From Reticulascus tulasneorum (taxonomy: Eukaryota > Ascomycota > Sordariomycetes > Glomerellales > Reticulascaceae): a DNA stretch of 64,000 nt. The stretch's first letter is position 1, and the number at the start of each line of letters is the position of its first letter. The translations under genes were made by a program, and so were the position numbers. This document shows, one piece after another, positions 22,623-33,053 of the stretch. The stretch covers positions 4,154,001 to 4,218,000 of the forward strand of contig LSAX01000003.1 in assembly GCA_001557505.1 (NCBI GenBank), written 5' to 3'. The notes under the pieces are model-generated. The model was not told the origin of the DNA. It worked only from the letters and a program-made list of their open reading frames with translations, and searched no databases.

Positions 22623-23229
22623 TCCTTCCGGGTTCGATGGAAGGAGAGACTCTGCCAAGCCCGTTTTCAGCGGCATCGATGAAGCATCATATTGAGTGTG
22701 ATCGCTACGATCTTTTCACCCTTCACTGCCTTGTCTATGGACGGAAGACCCGGACAAATTCCACCCAGTTTCGGCACACTTGCCCGTTGCACTGTGAAGT
22801 AATATTGGCAAATTGATGACCTGATTGCATGCTCCCTACCGGTGGCTGAGTGTCTCACCGTCTCACGGTAGGTAACAGCTTAGGTTACCTCTTCAGTCAG
22901 ATTCGACCAACTTTTGAGTAAGCTCGGATCATCCTTCGGTCAGATTTGATTCCTTCTGAAGACCCTCCTTGCGCTAGCGGCCGCATCTTGAATCACTCAG
23001 AACACAAAGTCAGCCACCATAAACTACAAGATAATCCGGCCCGTACTATATATAGAACGCGGCAGAGGACTTGATATATATTCGCTTCACCAACTGATCC
23101 ATTGTATTCTTGACCATAATTCTCATAATTATAGTATCCCTGTGGCAAATCGATCTATCTGCTAGCGCCAGTCTCATCAACGCCAAACCTGTCTCGTGAT
23201 AATATACCAAGCCAAACTCGAGTGCTAAG
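22623..23229. other. Intergenic, no gene seen
   Basis: Two same-strand genes flank it. Nothing with coding bias is visible; the last 200 bp (with catactatatatagaacgcgg near 23042) is likely the promoter of the next gene. Confidence 0.4.
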
Positions 23230-23824
23230 ATGGCAATTAAAGGCGCGAAACAGTCTTCACCGACACCGGCGAGCAATAAAAGAGCTAAAAGAACCCGCTC
23301 CGAGTCTTTCTCTCCTTCGCCCGGCAACTCCGACGACAAACCCCTTAACTCCTTAGACGCGTATGTCTCAGACTTCTTTTACGGCATCATAATACAGGAC
23401 GATGACGACATATTCGAGTTCACTTTTGATAGGAATTATAGCCCCGATATTGTTCCAAGGTACATCCCACCATCCCATGTACTCATATGGTTCCCACCCC
23501 CAACGGGACTAACCTCCGACGGAATTTAGTGGGAACGGGGATTTATTCAGTTTCCAGTCGTTCCGTGACTTCGCAATACAACTTCGAAAGGACCTCATTG
23601 ACCGAAAGCTAATCTCTCAATCATTTCTTGTTGTCCCAGATGATGCAGAGGGGAAAGCAGGGGATGTGGCGCATACTGTCAAGTTCTCCGGGATTAAGCT
23701 GGGACGGCACGTTGAGACTACAGTGATCTCCGTTCTCAAAGTTGCGTTCGACAAAAAGAAAGACAGACGAGTTATTAAGGCCGAAAGTTTCGTTTTATCC
23801 GAGGAGCAGAAAGAGAGGATCTAG
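23230..23824 (+). CDS. Hypothetical protein, 174 aa, possibly NTF2-like fold
   Basis: Two exons, 23230-23459 and 23530-23824, joined over a 70-bp intron (G|GTACAT donor, GACTAAC branch site, TTTAG acceptor). Exon 1 alone would stop at 23529, so splicing is needed. The N-terminal 35 residues are a Lys/Arg/Ser/Pro-rich disordered region with a possible nuclear signal (NKRAKRTR). The rest alternates helix-like and strand-like text, with SFRDFAIQLRKDLIDRKLI and a late VETTVISVLKVAF. That order resembles small NTF2/SnoaL-like proteins of ascomycetes; this is an inference from pattern, not a recognised motif. AATAAA at 23895-23900 may be the polyadenylation signal. It sits 370 bp upstream of a HET gene on the same strand. 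Confidence 0.65.
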
Positions 23825-24193
23825 ATACTTAAAATTTAGAATCAGGCCAGCCCAGGCAGTTTTTTGGCGTTCGTTAGGGTAGTGCTAGTTATGCAATAAA
23901 GCTGGTGTTCACTGGAATTTAATGATGGATAAACAATTACATGTGTCTAATGGGTTATTTATCTAAAGATTCGTGCCAACTTATTCCCAATGCTAGAAGC
24001 GCGTAATCACCTTGCACTCCATATAACATATCGAGAAACCATTTGCAGAACGCAAGACCTCAGTCGAGATAGTTATTGATGATCCTTTAATTCTCAGTCA
24101 ATCTAGCCAACTTCGTGGATATGACGACAAGCCAGTCTGCGGGAAGCCTTGGCCAATAGACTCTGCAGGTTCACGGCAAGCTAGTCCAACAAA
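23825..24193. other. Intergenic, promoter of HET gene
   Basis: Holds the 3' end of the 174-aa gene (AATAAA at 23895) and the leader of the HET gene. Nothing else noted. Confidence 0.45.
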
Positions 24194-26038
24194 ATGAGTT
24201 TGTGTCCCGTATGTAAAGGGTTAGACGAGTCATTGTCGATTAAATATGCGATTCCACTCTCAGTCATCCGAAGATCCCAGGACGAAGGATGCCATACGTG
24301 CGGGATACTCGCTTCTGCGGTGATTCAGATGAACGATGCCCCGTTGAACGAAGACAATGTGGTTGTCGGCTGGGATACAATGCGTATTGACGGCCTGCGA
24401 ATTGTCGTTGGTTCTACAAATGACGCTGGTACCGAGAAGTTCGAGTTCGGCATCGACCTTTTCCTCGGTGAAGACAACGACGGACCGTGGAAGAAAAGAA
24501 AACATGGAGAAATACCTCGTGAGATCTCCGGAAACACTGGCTCGGATGCTGCCATATCACGGATCTTGACGTGGATGAATTATTGCAAGTCTAATCACGA
24601 TTGCTCTGGTCCGGAAGAACCTCGACTACCTACACGTGTTCTGGATGTATCCCATCCGGATATAGTCCGCTTGCTCTGTACGAACGAGCATGACTTTGGA
24701 ACTTACGCCTGCTTAAGTCATTGCTGGGGGCGAGATCTCACGTTCAAGACGACAAGAGCCAATTTGAGCAGTCTTCGGGATTCAATTCCCTTAGATCTTC
24801 TCCCTCGGACATTCCAAGACGCCATAGCAGTCTCAAGGAAGCTGAACATCCAATATTTATGGATTGACGCCCTCTGCATCGTCCAGGACTCTCGAGAAGA
24901 CTGGGAAGGAGAGGCTGGAAAGATGGCTGGCATCTACGCCAATAGTGTAGTGACATTAGCAGCCTCAATTTCCCCCTCTGACTCCGAGAGCTTCATGATG
25001 AAGTCCCCTTCCCATCACATTTCACGGCCCATTTCATTCACCTCGTCAGATGGTAATCACCATATTGTTCGTGGCCGCAGAACCCTAGCTCACGGCCACG
25101 GTCCGTGGCCTCTTCCCCTCCTCTCAAGAGCATGGGTCCTGCAAGAGCGCCTGCTCTCGCCTCGCGTCGTGCATTTTACCGCAGAGGAGTTGATTTGGGA
25201 GTGCATGGAAACCACTACATGTGAGTGCGAATGCATTCGCGCTCTGTGGTCTCCGGGGTTCGTTCCATTCGAAAAGAGCCTGCTACATATACCGCTTCTA
25301 TTCCGCCGCTCCCGTGCTGAACTGTGGGAAATATGGCACTCAATTGTTGGAGAATACTCTCGACTGGGGCTGACATTCTTTCACGACCGCTTACCGGCTA
25401 TTTCAGGGGTTGCAAAGCGCTTCGCATCCGTGTCGGGCAGCGAATATCTAGCGGGCTTGTGGAGAGATAATCTTGTTCGAGATCTCCTTTGGGAGCGTCA
25501 AGTGGGCTACTCAATGGCCTCTAAGCGACTTCCGAGTGTCCCTACCTGGTCCTGGGCTTCTATCAGCGGCAAAGTGCTGTATGACAGTGCAATATACACT
25601 GATGTGCTTGCTGTTGTCTTGGAGAGCGAATGCTCATCATCCGGGTCGGATCTTTACGGGGCGTTAGCAGGTGGACGGCTTGTCATTTCCGGTCTTCTGA
25701 AGCCTGCACTCACTGTCATGACAGATGGGGAGCTTGCCATACAAGTCGAACTTCCACACGACTACGAGCAACAAACAACTGATGGCGAGTTCATCATAGA
25801 CGCTGATGATTCTGGCATAAGCGCGGGATGTCGTGTTCACTGCCTTAAGCTAGCAGTTCGGACGCAAGCTATGAGTTCTTCTCTAAACCAGGAGATATCG
25901 ATGGTATTGCGATGCGTTGACGAGGATGCCCGATCTTTCCAAAGAGTGGGGATTCTTAAGCGACAGTTCTCGGGAGCGGTACCTGATTGCGACATATTCG
26001 AGGAGGTAACGGAAGCTAGGCCACTCATGATCCTTTGA
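24194..26038 (+). CDS. HET-domain protein, 614 aa
   Basis: Intronless ORF from ATG 24194. The HET (heterokaryon incompatibility) domain occupies about residues 171-340 with its hallmark blocks: YACLSHCWG (171-179), YLWIDALCIVQD (221-232), MAGIYANSVVTLAAS, and RAWVLQERLLSPRVVHF. The N-terminus has two paired Cys motifs (C4-x2-C7 and C33-x2-C36), common in this class of HET proteins. The C-terminal 250 residues are the variable region. HET domains trigger programmed cell death when unlike strains fuse. Whether this gene acts in allorecognition is unknown, since most HET genes are uncharacterised. A second HET gene lies 5 kb downstream on the same strand. Confidence 0.93.
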   Translation: MSLCPVCKGLDESLSIKYAIPLSVIRRSQDEGCHTCGILASAVIQMNDAPLNEDNVVVGWDTMRIDGLRIVVGSTNDAGTEKFEFGIDLFLGEDNDGPWKKRKHGEIPREISGNTGSDAAISRILTWMNYCKSNHDCSGPEEPRLPTRVLDVSHPDIVRLLCTNEHDFGTYACLSHCWGRDLTFKTTRANLSSLRDSIPLDLLPRTFQDAIAVSRKLNIQYLWIDALCIVQDSREDWEGEAGKMAGIYANSVVTLAASISPSDSESFMMKSPSHHISRPISFTSSDGNHHIVRGRRTLAHGHGPWPLPLLSRAWVLQERLLSPRVVHFTAEELIWECMETTTCECECIRALWSPGFVPFEKSLLHIPLLFRRSRAELWEIWHSIVGEYSRLGLTFFHDRLPAISGVAKRFASVSGSEYLAGLWRDNLVRDLLWERQVGYSMASKRLPSVPTWSWASISGKVLYDSAIYTDVLAVVLESECSSSGSDLYGALAGGRLVISGLLKPALTVMTDGELAIQVELPHDYEQQTTDGEFIIDADDSGISAGCRVHCLKLAVRTQAMSSSLNQEISMVLRCVDEDARSFQRVGILKRQFSGAVPDCDIFEEVTEARPLMIL

Positions 26039-27045
26039 ATTCACGATATACAAGCTCATGAAGGCCAATGGTTCGGACCATCTTGTGCTCCGATGATAGA
26101 TCACAGCCCAGGCCTACGACCATACCTTCTCTCCTCAGTCTGAAGGAGAAGGAGAAGGAGGAAGCAGATCAATGCTCCAATGGATTCGTGGCTCCTCGCA
26201 TCGGATACTCAACCACAATCGAGAAGATTGGCAGGTGACTATCGGAGCTGAATGCCAAATCCGTGTCCTTCTCGTTGGCCGGACTAATGATGCTCTTCAA
26301 AGTCTGTTTCTACGCATTTAGGCCTCCTCCGCAGGGCCTAGGCGTTTTCCTAGCTGGGTTGCCTAGACTAATGTAGATGCAAATGCACGGGAGAATTGAT
26401 CAAAGGCAGTCCATCCTGGTATTTTATGAGGCCATGATTAATGAGACCCTTGGTGGATTGACGCTACAGCGTCAAGTTGAGGCTATCCGTATGGTTGGCC
26501 GTTACGAGCTTAAATTGCTGATCACGCTGTTATTCGGCCAGCTTGCGAGTGGTTAATAAGCAATCGGCATCTTTATTCCAAATCCGGATATTATGTGGGG
26601 ATTAAGCGCGTCTGAACAGCCGGCTTGAACATCTCCGTCGATGCCCCGTCAAAAGGCGTGCTTGTCGTCGGCGATAAACTCCTCATACATGAGATGGTAG
26701 GACAAACTGCGGGCACAGGGCGAACACGTCAACACCTGGCATAAACCTTGCTGACAAAAGATTGCTCGGACAACAGCTATGTAATATCCAACTAAGGCGC
26801 GCGTTGTACATGTGGTCAGGGGACAAACGCAGGTCGTTCAGTAATCCCACCATCCGAAACAGGTTCATGAGGAGTCATGCCGTGGAACGAAAGGATACAA
26901 CGGGACATTATGAGAAAGCTTATAAAAGCCCAGGTGCGCCCCGACTTCGAATGGATTACCAACCTCTTGAATCAGACAGTCCAGCATCTTTGATCTACAG
27001 TATAACATTAGTGTATCACTCAACATCATCAGTTACTAGCTAGCC
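26039..27045. other. Intergenic, no gene seen
   Basis: 1 kb between the HET gene and the hydrolase gene. A short purine run (gaaggagaaggagaaggaggaa, about 26141-26162) is the only repeat. The last 130 bp carries a TATA box at 26921. Confidence 0.45.
26921..26928 (+). promoter_or_regulatory. TATA box of the alpha/beta hydrolase gene
   Basis: tataaaag about 125 bp before ATG 27046, an almost perfect TATA box, followed by an AC/CT-rich leader ending tagctagccATG. Confidence 0.55.
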
Positions 27046-27924
27046 ATGTCTATCGCAAAGGTCTCCTACATCCAGGCCGACGGCGTCAAGGTATTCTACC
27101 GCTATGGCGGCCCCACTGCGGCCAACTCGCCAACCATCCTCCTGCTTCATGGATTCCCTTCCTCATCTCACCAGTTTCGCAATCTCATTCCCCTGCTGGC
27201 CACCAAGTACCGTGTAATTGCCCCGGACTACCCTGGGTACGGTTTCACCGAGGTACCAGCTGAGCGGAACTACAAGTACACTTTCGCCAACATCGCAACC
27301 ACCATCTCCGCATTCATGGATGCGCTGGATATCCACAAGTTTGCTATCTACATCTTCGACTATGGTGCACCTACTGGGTTGCGGATGGCATTGAAGACGC
27401 CAGAGAAGATAGCTGCCATTGTAACGCAGAACGGAAATGCGTATGTGGAAGGCTTGGCCGGCAGTTTCTGGGACCCGGCGAAGGTCTACTGGGCCTCTGG
27501 GTCGGAGAAGGACCGTGAAGCGCTGAAAGGGGTGACGACGGCGGAAACCACCAAATGGCAATACACCTTCGGTGCTGTCAACCCGGATGCCGTCCAGCCC
27601 GAGGCGTACTGGCTTGATCAGGTGCTTATGGACCGGCCCGGGAACGCAGATATCCAGCTGGATATCTTCTACGACTACCGCACGAACCTCGACTTCTACC
27701 CAGCATTCCAGGAGTACTTCCGCACGTCGAACGTGCCAATCCTCGCGGCTTGGGGTAAGCATGACCAAATCTTCATCGCACCCGGGGCCGAGGCGTACAA
27801 GAAGGACGTAAAGAGGTTGGAAATCGAGTACTTGGATGCGGGCCACTTTGCTATTGAGACGAATGAGCAAAAGATGGCCGACTTGATCCATAACTTCTTC
27901 GAGAAGTACCAGGTGTTTGCATAG
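27046..27924 (+). CDS. Alpha/beta hydrolase, epoxide hydrolase-like, 292 aa
   Basis: Intronless gene of normal length for the family. The oxyanion motif HGFPSSS is at 35-41. The nucleophile elbow reads FDYGAPTG, so the nucleophile is Asp105, as in epoxide hydrolases and haloalkane dehalogenases, not Ser. The acid Asp240 (GKHDQIF) and the base His267 (DAGHFAIE) complete the triad. The cap region around 130-215 has Tyr residues (YDYRTN) that could polarise an epoxide. No signal peptide, so probably cytosolic. The family hydrolyses epoxides to diols or removes halides; the substrate cannot be assigned. It lies between the HET and GH43 genes, all on +. Confidence 0.9.
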   Translation: MSIAKVSYIQADGVKVFYRYGGPTAANSPTILLLHGFPSSSHQFRNLIPLLATKYRVIAPDYPGYGFTEVPAERNYKYTFANIATTISAFMDALDIHKFAIYIFDYGAPTGLRMALKTPEKIAAIVTQNGNAYVEGLAGSFWDPAKVYWASGSEKDREALKGVTTAETTKWQYTFGAVNPDAVQPEAYWLDQVLMDRPGNADIQLDIFYDYRTNLDFYPAFQEYFRTSNVPILAAWGKHDQIFIAPGAEAYKKDVKRLEIEYLDAGHFAIETNEQKMADLIHNFFEKYQVFA

Positions 27925-28807
27925 AAAGCATCACATGAAGAGGGCTGACACCCACTGAGTAGGGTCGGCCACAAGATGGAGCTTAGCACACTATCATAAA
28001 CCCCAAAATCGTATAATGACAATCAATTGAGTTTATCTGCTGAATGGGAAAATCGTCTGGGTGACCACCTGTTCCGTCATATAGCGATAGTAGCGATAGT
28101 AGCGAGAGGTTGCAGAGAATGTAGTCGTCTCAGATATGAAGGCAACCAGAAATTTAAGAACAACCTCTGTTTCAATAGTAAAATTTACAAGTTCCACAGC
28201 AAGAAATTCGTAGCCCCTAAATTGTTGTCACCTTTTTCACATTTACAAGATCCGGCACACCAAGGTACGCATGATGCCACCGCCACTTTTCTAGCGGTGT
28301 TGTTCTGGCGACATGCCCCCATTGGCGTCGGCTTATTTCACGGTGCAGAGTGTGCATGGAGCATGATGGTATGGCACTAGCTGTAGGCCCGAACCATTGA
28401 TAATTACGGGGTGCTAAATGGAGCATTTAGGGCTGCGCTACGACTCATTTGTGACATCTATCGAGACCATGTCGTATAAAATGTCAAACCCGAGTAAACC
28501 ATTCCTGTAATCCGGCTAAATTGACAGTGGAGGTGGAGGCTTGAGGAGACTTCAATACTTTCATGCTAATTATTACCCCGCGCCTTCTACCTGGGTACAG
28601 ATCGGTATCAAGCCTACCTTACTGGTATCAAATTGCATCTCAACATATTCGAATCAGGTCGCTAATAACCAGCAAGCGCACACCTCACCTCACCTCTCAA
28701 GACGCACTTGAGCGAAGAGAACTTCAAGCTCGCCAATATAACCACATCAAGACTCCAACAGATTTGTTCCCATTGCGCGTCCAGTGACTTGGTGGTCAAA
28801 CTACAAA
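27925..28807. other. Intergenic, no gene seen
   Basis: Contains a short imperfect repeat (agcgatagt, about 28082-28102). The ORF frame of the GH43 gene extends a little into this region without an ATG. No RNA gene or regulatory element beyond an ordinary CT-rich leader. Confidence 0.45.
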
Positions 28808-30421
28808 ATGCCTCCATTGCGGAACCCAATCCTGCCAGGATTCAACCCGGACCCGTCCATCCTCAGAGTCGGAGATGACTACTACATCGCCACCTCAACT
28901 TTCGAGTGGTATCCAGGCGTTCAGATTCACCATTCGAAAGACCTGGCGAACTGGGAGCTCCTCATCCGTCCCCTGAACCGGAAGAGCCAGCTGGACATGC
29001 GAGGAGACCCGGACAGCTGCGGGGTGTGGGCTCCGTGCCTAACTCACGACGGCGAGAAATTCTGGCTCGTCTTCACGGACGTCAAGCGTAAGGACGGGTC
29101 CTTCAAGGATGCTCACAACTATATCGTCAGCGCACCCAAGATAGAAGGCCCCTGGTCAGATCCGGTCTACGCCAACTCATCAGGCTTTGACCCCTCACTG
29201 TTCCACGACACCGACGGAAAGAAGTGGTTCGTAAACATGCTATGGGACCACCGCCGCCGCCCGCTACTCTTCGCCGGAATCGTGCTACAGGAGTTCGATC
29301 CCGTAGCCGGAAAGCTCGTCGGCCCAAAGAAGAACATCTACCAGGGGACTAAGCTGGCATTGGTCGAGGGGCCCCACCTGTACAAGCGGAATGGGTGGTA
29401 CTACCTGCTGACGGCCGAAGGCGGAACTGGCTACGAACATGCCTGCACGCTTGCACGCTCTCGCGATCTATGGGGTCCCTACGAGGATCATCCGCAGAAG
29501 CATATCCTCACCTCCAAGGATACCCCTTTTGCTGCACTGCAACGCGCAGGCCATGGTGATATCGTCGACACGCCAGAGGGAAAGACTTATCTCGTTCACT
29601 TGACCGGCCGTCCTATAACGCAAAGCCGCCGTTGCGTTCTCGGACGCGAGACCGCAATCCAAGAGGCTTTCTGGGGCGATGACGACTGGCTATACGTCAA
29701 GAATGGTCCCGTCCCATCCCTTTACGTTGACGTGCCCGGAACTCGCGACGAGTCACTTTACTGGAAGGAGAAGAGATACACGTTCGACAATGGCCTTCAC
29801 AAAGATTTCCAATGGCTTCGCACTCCAGAAACAGATCGCATCTTCTCCACCGCAGGGGGGAGTCTCACCCTCTATGGCCGTGAGGCACCAGGTTCTTGGT
29901 TTGAGCAGGCCCTCGTTGCTCGACGGCAGACGCACTTTTCCTACGACGCCGAGACGGTTATCGACTTCTCTCCCACGGATGAGCGCCAGTTTGCAGGTCT
30001 AACAGCCTACTACTGCCGTTATAACTTTTTCTTCCTGACTGTGACAGCGCACTCTGACGGCCAGCGTGAGCTGCTCTTCATGACATCCGAAGCCTCGTGG
30101 CCGATTGGCGACCTTAAGGTGCCGTTCCTGCAGCCGGTGTCGATCCCGAACGAGGGCAAGGTGAAGTTGGCCCTGTCGATTCGGGGGGCGGAATTGCAAT
30201 TCTTTTACGCACTCGAAGGCGAGGAGCTGAAGCCTATTGGACCGGTGTTTGACGCCTCCATCATTTCGGATGAGTGTGGCGGGCATCAAACTCACGGGAG
30301 CTTCACGGGCGCGTTTGTGGGAATGGCTGCCTCGGATTTGAACGGGACGGCGTTGCCAGCGTCGTTTGAGTATTTCACGTACCGACCTGTGGAAGACAAG
30401 AGCGATCGGTATGAGGTTTGA
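28808..30421 (+). CDS. GH43 beta-xylosidase, 537 aa
   Basis: Intronless. The frame is open from 28784, but the first ATG is 28808 (MPPLRNPILPGFNPDPSIL), which puts the active site at its usual place. Family 43 residues are present: base Asp15 (NPDPS), pKa-setting Asp128 (SGFDPSLF) and acid Glu187 (VEGPHLY). A C-terminal beta-sandwich of about 200 residues follows the five-bladed propeller, as in the two-domain xylan 1,4-beta-xylosidases (SXA-like). There is no signal peptide, so it probably acts inside the cell on imported xylo-oligosaccharides; some members also cleave alpha-L-arabinofuranosides. No transporter or regulator sits next to it. Confidence 0.93.
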   Translation: MPPLRNPILPGFNPDPSILRVGDDYYIATSTFEWYPGVQIHHSKDLANWELLIRPLNRKSQLDMRGDPDSCGVWAPCLTHDGEKFWLVFTDVKRKDGSFKDAHNYIVSAPKIEGPWSDPVYANSSGFDPSLFHDTDGKKWFVNMLWDHRRRPLLFAGIVLQEFDPVAGKLVGPKKNIYQGTKLALVEGPHLYKRNGWYYLLTAEGGTGYEHACTLARSRDLWGPYEDHPQKHILTSKDTPFAALQRAGHGDIVDTPEGKTYLVHLTGRPITQSRRCVLGRETAIQEAFWGDDDWLYVKNGPVPSLYVDVPGTRDESLYWKEKRYTFDNGLHKDFQWLRTPETDRIFSTAGGSLTLYGREAPGSWFEQALVARRQTHFSYDAETVIDFSPTDERQFAGLTAYYCRYNFFFLTVTAHSDGQRELLFMTSEASWPIGDLKVPFLQPVSIPNEGKVKLALSIRGAELQFFYALEGEELKPIGPVFDASIISDECGGHQTHGSFTGAFVGMAASDLNGTALPASFEYFTYRPVEDKSDRYEV

Positions 30422-30926
30422 GGCTGTTTGGTTGTTGAGACTAAACTTATCTCTAATTCGTTTCATTCTGCAATAACCGCGCTACGGTGGGGCTCTCACT
30501 TAGGTGCAGATATACGTAGAAGAGCCGGGTTCTATTGCCTCCAGAGGCCAAAATGGGTAGCTCAGAGCTTTCACCGAGCTTAGTCAGGTCGGTGGTCATT
30601 TGCGTCGACAACATGACATGACCGTGGCCAACAGTAGCATGGTGGTTAGGAAATTATTCCTTTTAATATGCAAAAAGTTTTAGCCAGACCATTGTCAGTT
30701 TTTGTCCACCAGTGAGGCCACTGTAAGCCAGCCAGGCATTTTAGGGCTCGATGAGGCTACTAATCTGGAACGCCCGGCCATCTGCCACACCATCAAGACC
30801 CCACCTCTTACATATCCTCGAGAGCCGTGCAATTAGAACACGATATATTTACCTCTACACGTTGGAAGGGAAGCTTGTCATCCTAAGGTCCTCCAACTGG
30901 GCCGTGAATTGGATCCAGTTCAGGGC
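30422..30926. other. Intergenic, no gene seen
   Basis: Half a kilobase between GH43 and the second HET gene. The HET frame runs open from TTG 30909, but the first ATG is 30927. No repeat noted. Confidence 0.45.
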
Positions 30927-33053
30927 ATGGCGTCCAGCCGCCGCCTGGTCGCGTACAACTCGCTGAACCAAGCCCGAAATGAGATTCGTCTGATCACATT
31001 CGTGCAGCCGCCACATGGCTCACAGTTGGTGCATTGCGTTCTCGAGACTGTTTCATTGAATGATATGAGAAACGACTACGTCGCACACTTGATTGCTTCG
31101 GGTAATGCTGGCAAGTCATCGAGGAAGGCAGCAGCTTTATGGGCGGCACAAAACGACCCTTCTCTGTCGGGCTCATGTGGCCGTACACCTTCTACGAACG
31201 GTTACCGCTTCCTTTGGGGAGACTATGCGGCTTTGTCATATGCTTGGGGCTCCGAAGGGAGCCAAAGTTCCATAGTTATTAACGGACATGAGGTGGCGGT
31301 GACAGAGAATCTCGAGGTCGCCCTCCGCGCCCTGGCTAGGACGGGGCATCACAACAGCACTTACAAGCTATGGATCGACGCGTTGTGCATCAATCAACAA
31401 GATGAGCGAGAGAAGGCCGCACAGGTTGCTATGATGCGCGACATCTATAGCACCGCCTGGGCCGTCGTCGCCTGGCTAGGCGAGGAACGGGATTACAGTG
31501 GCGAAGCTTTTGACCTCCTGCACCAGTTTGCAAGTATTGTGGAGGAGAAGGGAGGTGCCGAGATCCCCTTTGGCGAATTCCACCTACCTTCAGGTTTGTT
31601 CTTTAAAAACTGCTTCTACGGACTAAACGAGCTGATGAAGCGGCCATACTGGTCTCGCCTGTGGATCGTCCAGGAAGTGGTGCTCGGCGCGTCGGCTACC
31701 GTGCTTCGATGCGGCGACGAGTTAATAGATTGGAGAACTTTCTGTGCCGGGATCGAGGTCCTGTTCCGGTCTGACATGTGGTTAATCAAGGACGAGCTAC
31801 TACGAACGGAAATCAAAAGGCAGGGGCTAGACGAGCGGAGCTATGATCCGCGCTTCAGCACATTGTGGCTGCACCTCGTGCACACAGACCTCCGCATCCT
31901 CAGCCGACACGAGGAAGAGAATACGGGCCGGCTCGGCCTGCGAAGGCTTCTGGATATAGCGTGTGCGTCGCAATGCCAAGACACCAGGGACAAGGTGTTT
32001 GCCTTGTTGGGAATGATGGAGCCAGCAGTTGCCGCCAGCATAGCACATGACTATTCCACCAGTCCGGCGCGCTTATTCACTACTGTGGCGCGTGTGTTCA
32101 TAATACATTTCAACAGCCTCGAATCGCTTCGAGAGGGGAACCCTTGGGGACCAACAGGTACCCCATCCTGGGTTCCAGATTGGAAATGGGACGGTCGAAT
32201 ACGGAACTCTCGCCCAGAGACACCGCTCTGGGGCCTCTGGGATCCACCCGCGTTGCCCGAACCACGACCTGAGAGTATCTATTGTGCGGCAGGAGACCGT
32301 CGGGCTGAACTCAGCTTCCTTGATAACGGTGGCGACGGGGCATTAGTCTGCAGAGGATTTGTGCTAGATTCGGTCGCAGGACTCGGCGCTCTGGGTCGGG
32401 GCTACTGGCGGTGGGATGCCAGCACGGTGGTTCAGTTTACTTCATGGCGGAGTGCTTACGGTGGACGTGAAGAGACTGCTGCGGCTCTCGGCCATGCTCT
32501 CCTGCTCGGACGGGTATCAGGAGGAAAGCCCGCTGAGCCGCGCCACGCCGCCATATTCAGCCTGCCTCGGTCCTTCAACCTTGCAGCGCCACAGTTCGAG
32601 CATCGCGGCTGGCCATGGATGGCGGGCCAGGAAGGTTACTACTTCCGGTGGGAACTGTGGCGGGCCGCCCATGACAAGCTTCAGCTTGGCCAGGAGATGA
32701 CGCTTGACGACTGTTTCAGTGACACTATCCCCGAAGATGCGCGCGAAGAGAGAGATTACGCGGAGGCCTACGCTGCATTCGACCGCACTTCAAAAGAAAG
32801 GCGACTGATGCTCACTAAGAACGGCTTTCTTGGCTGGGCACCGGACAACACCTACGGTTCTCATGAAGCACAGACCAGAGCGGGAGATCTGATCGTGATC
32901 ATATTTGGTTGTAGCGCTCCGCTGGTTGTGAGACCTTCCGGTGCATGCTTTCAGGTGCTGGGCGAGGCGTATGTAGAAGGTTTTATGAACGGTGAAGCGT
33001 TGAAGCTTGTCGAATGGGGAGAGCGCGAGGACCAGCAGTTCACCTTTATATAA
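30927..33053 (+). CDS. HET-domain protein, 708 aa
   Basis: Intronless. ATG 30927 (MASSRRLVAYNSLNQ) is the first in-frame Met. The HET domain spans about residues 98-260: YAALSYAWGSE (100-110), KLWIDALCINQQDEREKAAQVAMM, VAWLGEERD and RLWIVQEVVLG, the order found in NWD/HET-6-type proteins. The C-terminal part is typical of HET-6-like proteins: a region resembling DTRDKVFALLGM with SWVPDW (about 350-440), then an acidic tail with FLGWAPDNTYG. A role in vegetative incompatibility or immune-like signalling is a family-based possibility only. Confidence 0.93.
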   Translation: MASSRRLVAYNSLNQARNEIRLITFVQPPHGSQLVHCVLETVSLNDMRNDYVAHLIASGNAGKSSRKAAALWAAQNDPSLSGSCGRTPSTNGYRFLWGDYAALSYAWGSEGSQSSIVINGHEVAVTENLEVALRALARTGHHNSTYKLWIDALCINQQDEREKAAQVAMMRDIYSTAWAVVAWLGEERDYSGEAFDLLHQFASIVEEKGGAEIPFGEFHLPSGLFFKNCFYGLNELMKRPYWSRLWIVQEVVLGASATVLRCGDELIDWRTFCAGIEVLFRSDMWLIKDELLRTEIKRQGLDERSYDPRFSTLWLHLVHTDLRILSRHEEENTGRLGLRRLLDIACASQCQDTRDKVFALLGMMEPAVAASIAHDYSTSPARLFTTVARVFIIHFNSLESLREGNPWGPTGTPSWVPDWKWDGRIRNSRPETPLWGLWDPPALPEPRPESIYCAAGDRRAELSFLDNGGDGALVCRGFVLDSVAGLGALGRGYWRWDASTVVQFTSWRSAYGGREETAAALGHALLLGRVSGGKPAEPRHAAIFSLPRSFNLAAPQFEHRGWPWMAGQEGYYFRWELWRAAHDKLQLGQEMTLDDCFSDTIPEDAREERDYAEAYAAFDRTSKERRLMLTKNGFLGWAPDNTYGSHEAQTRAGDLIVIIFGCSAPLVVRPSGACFQVLGEAYVEGFMNGEALKLVEWGEREDQQFTFI

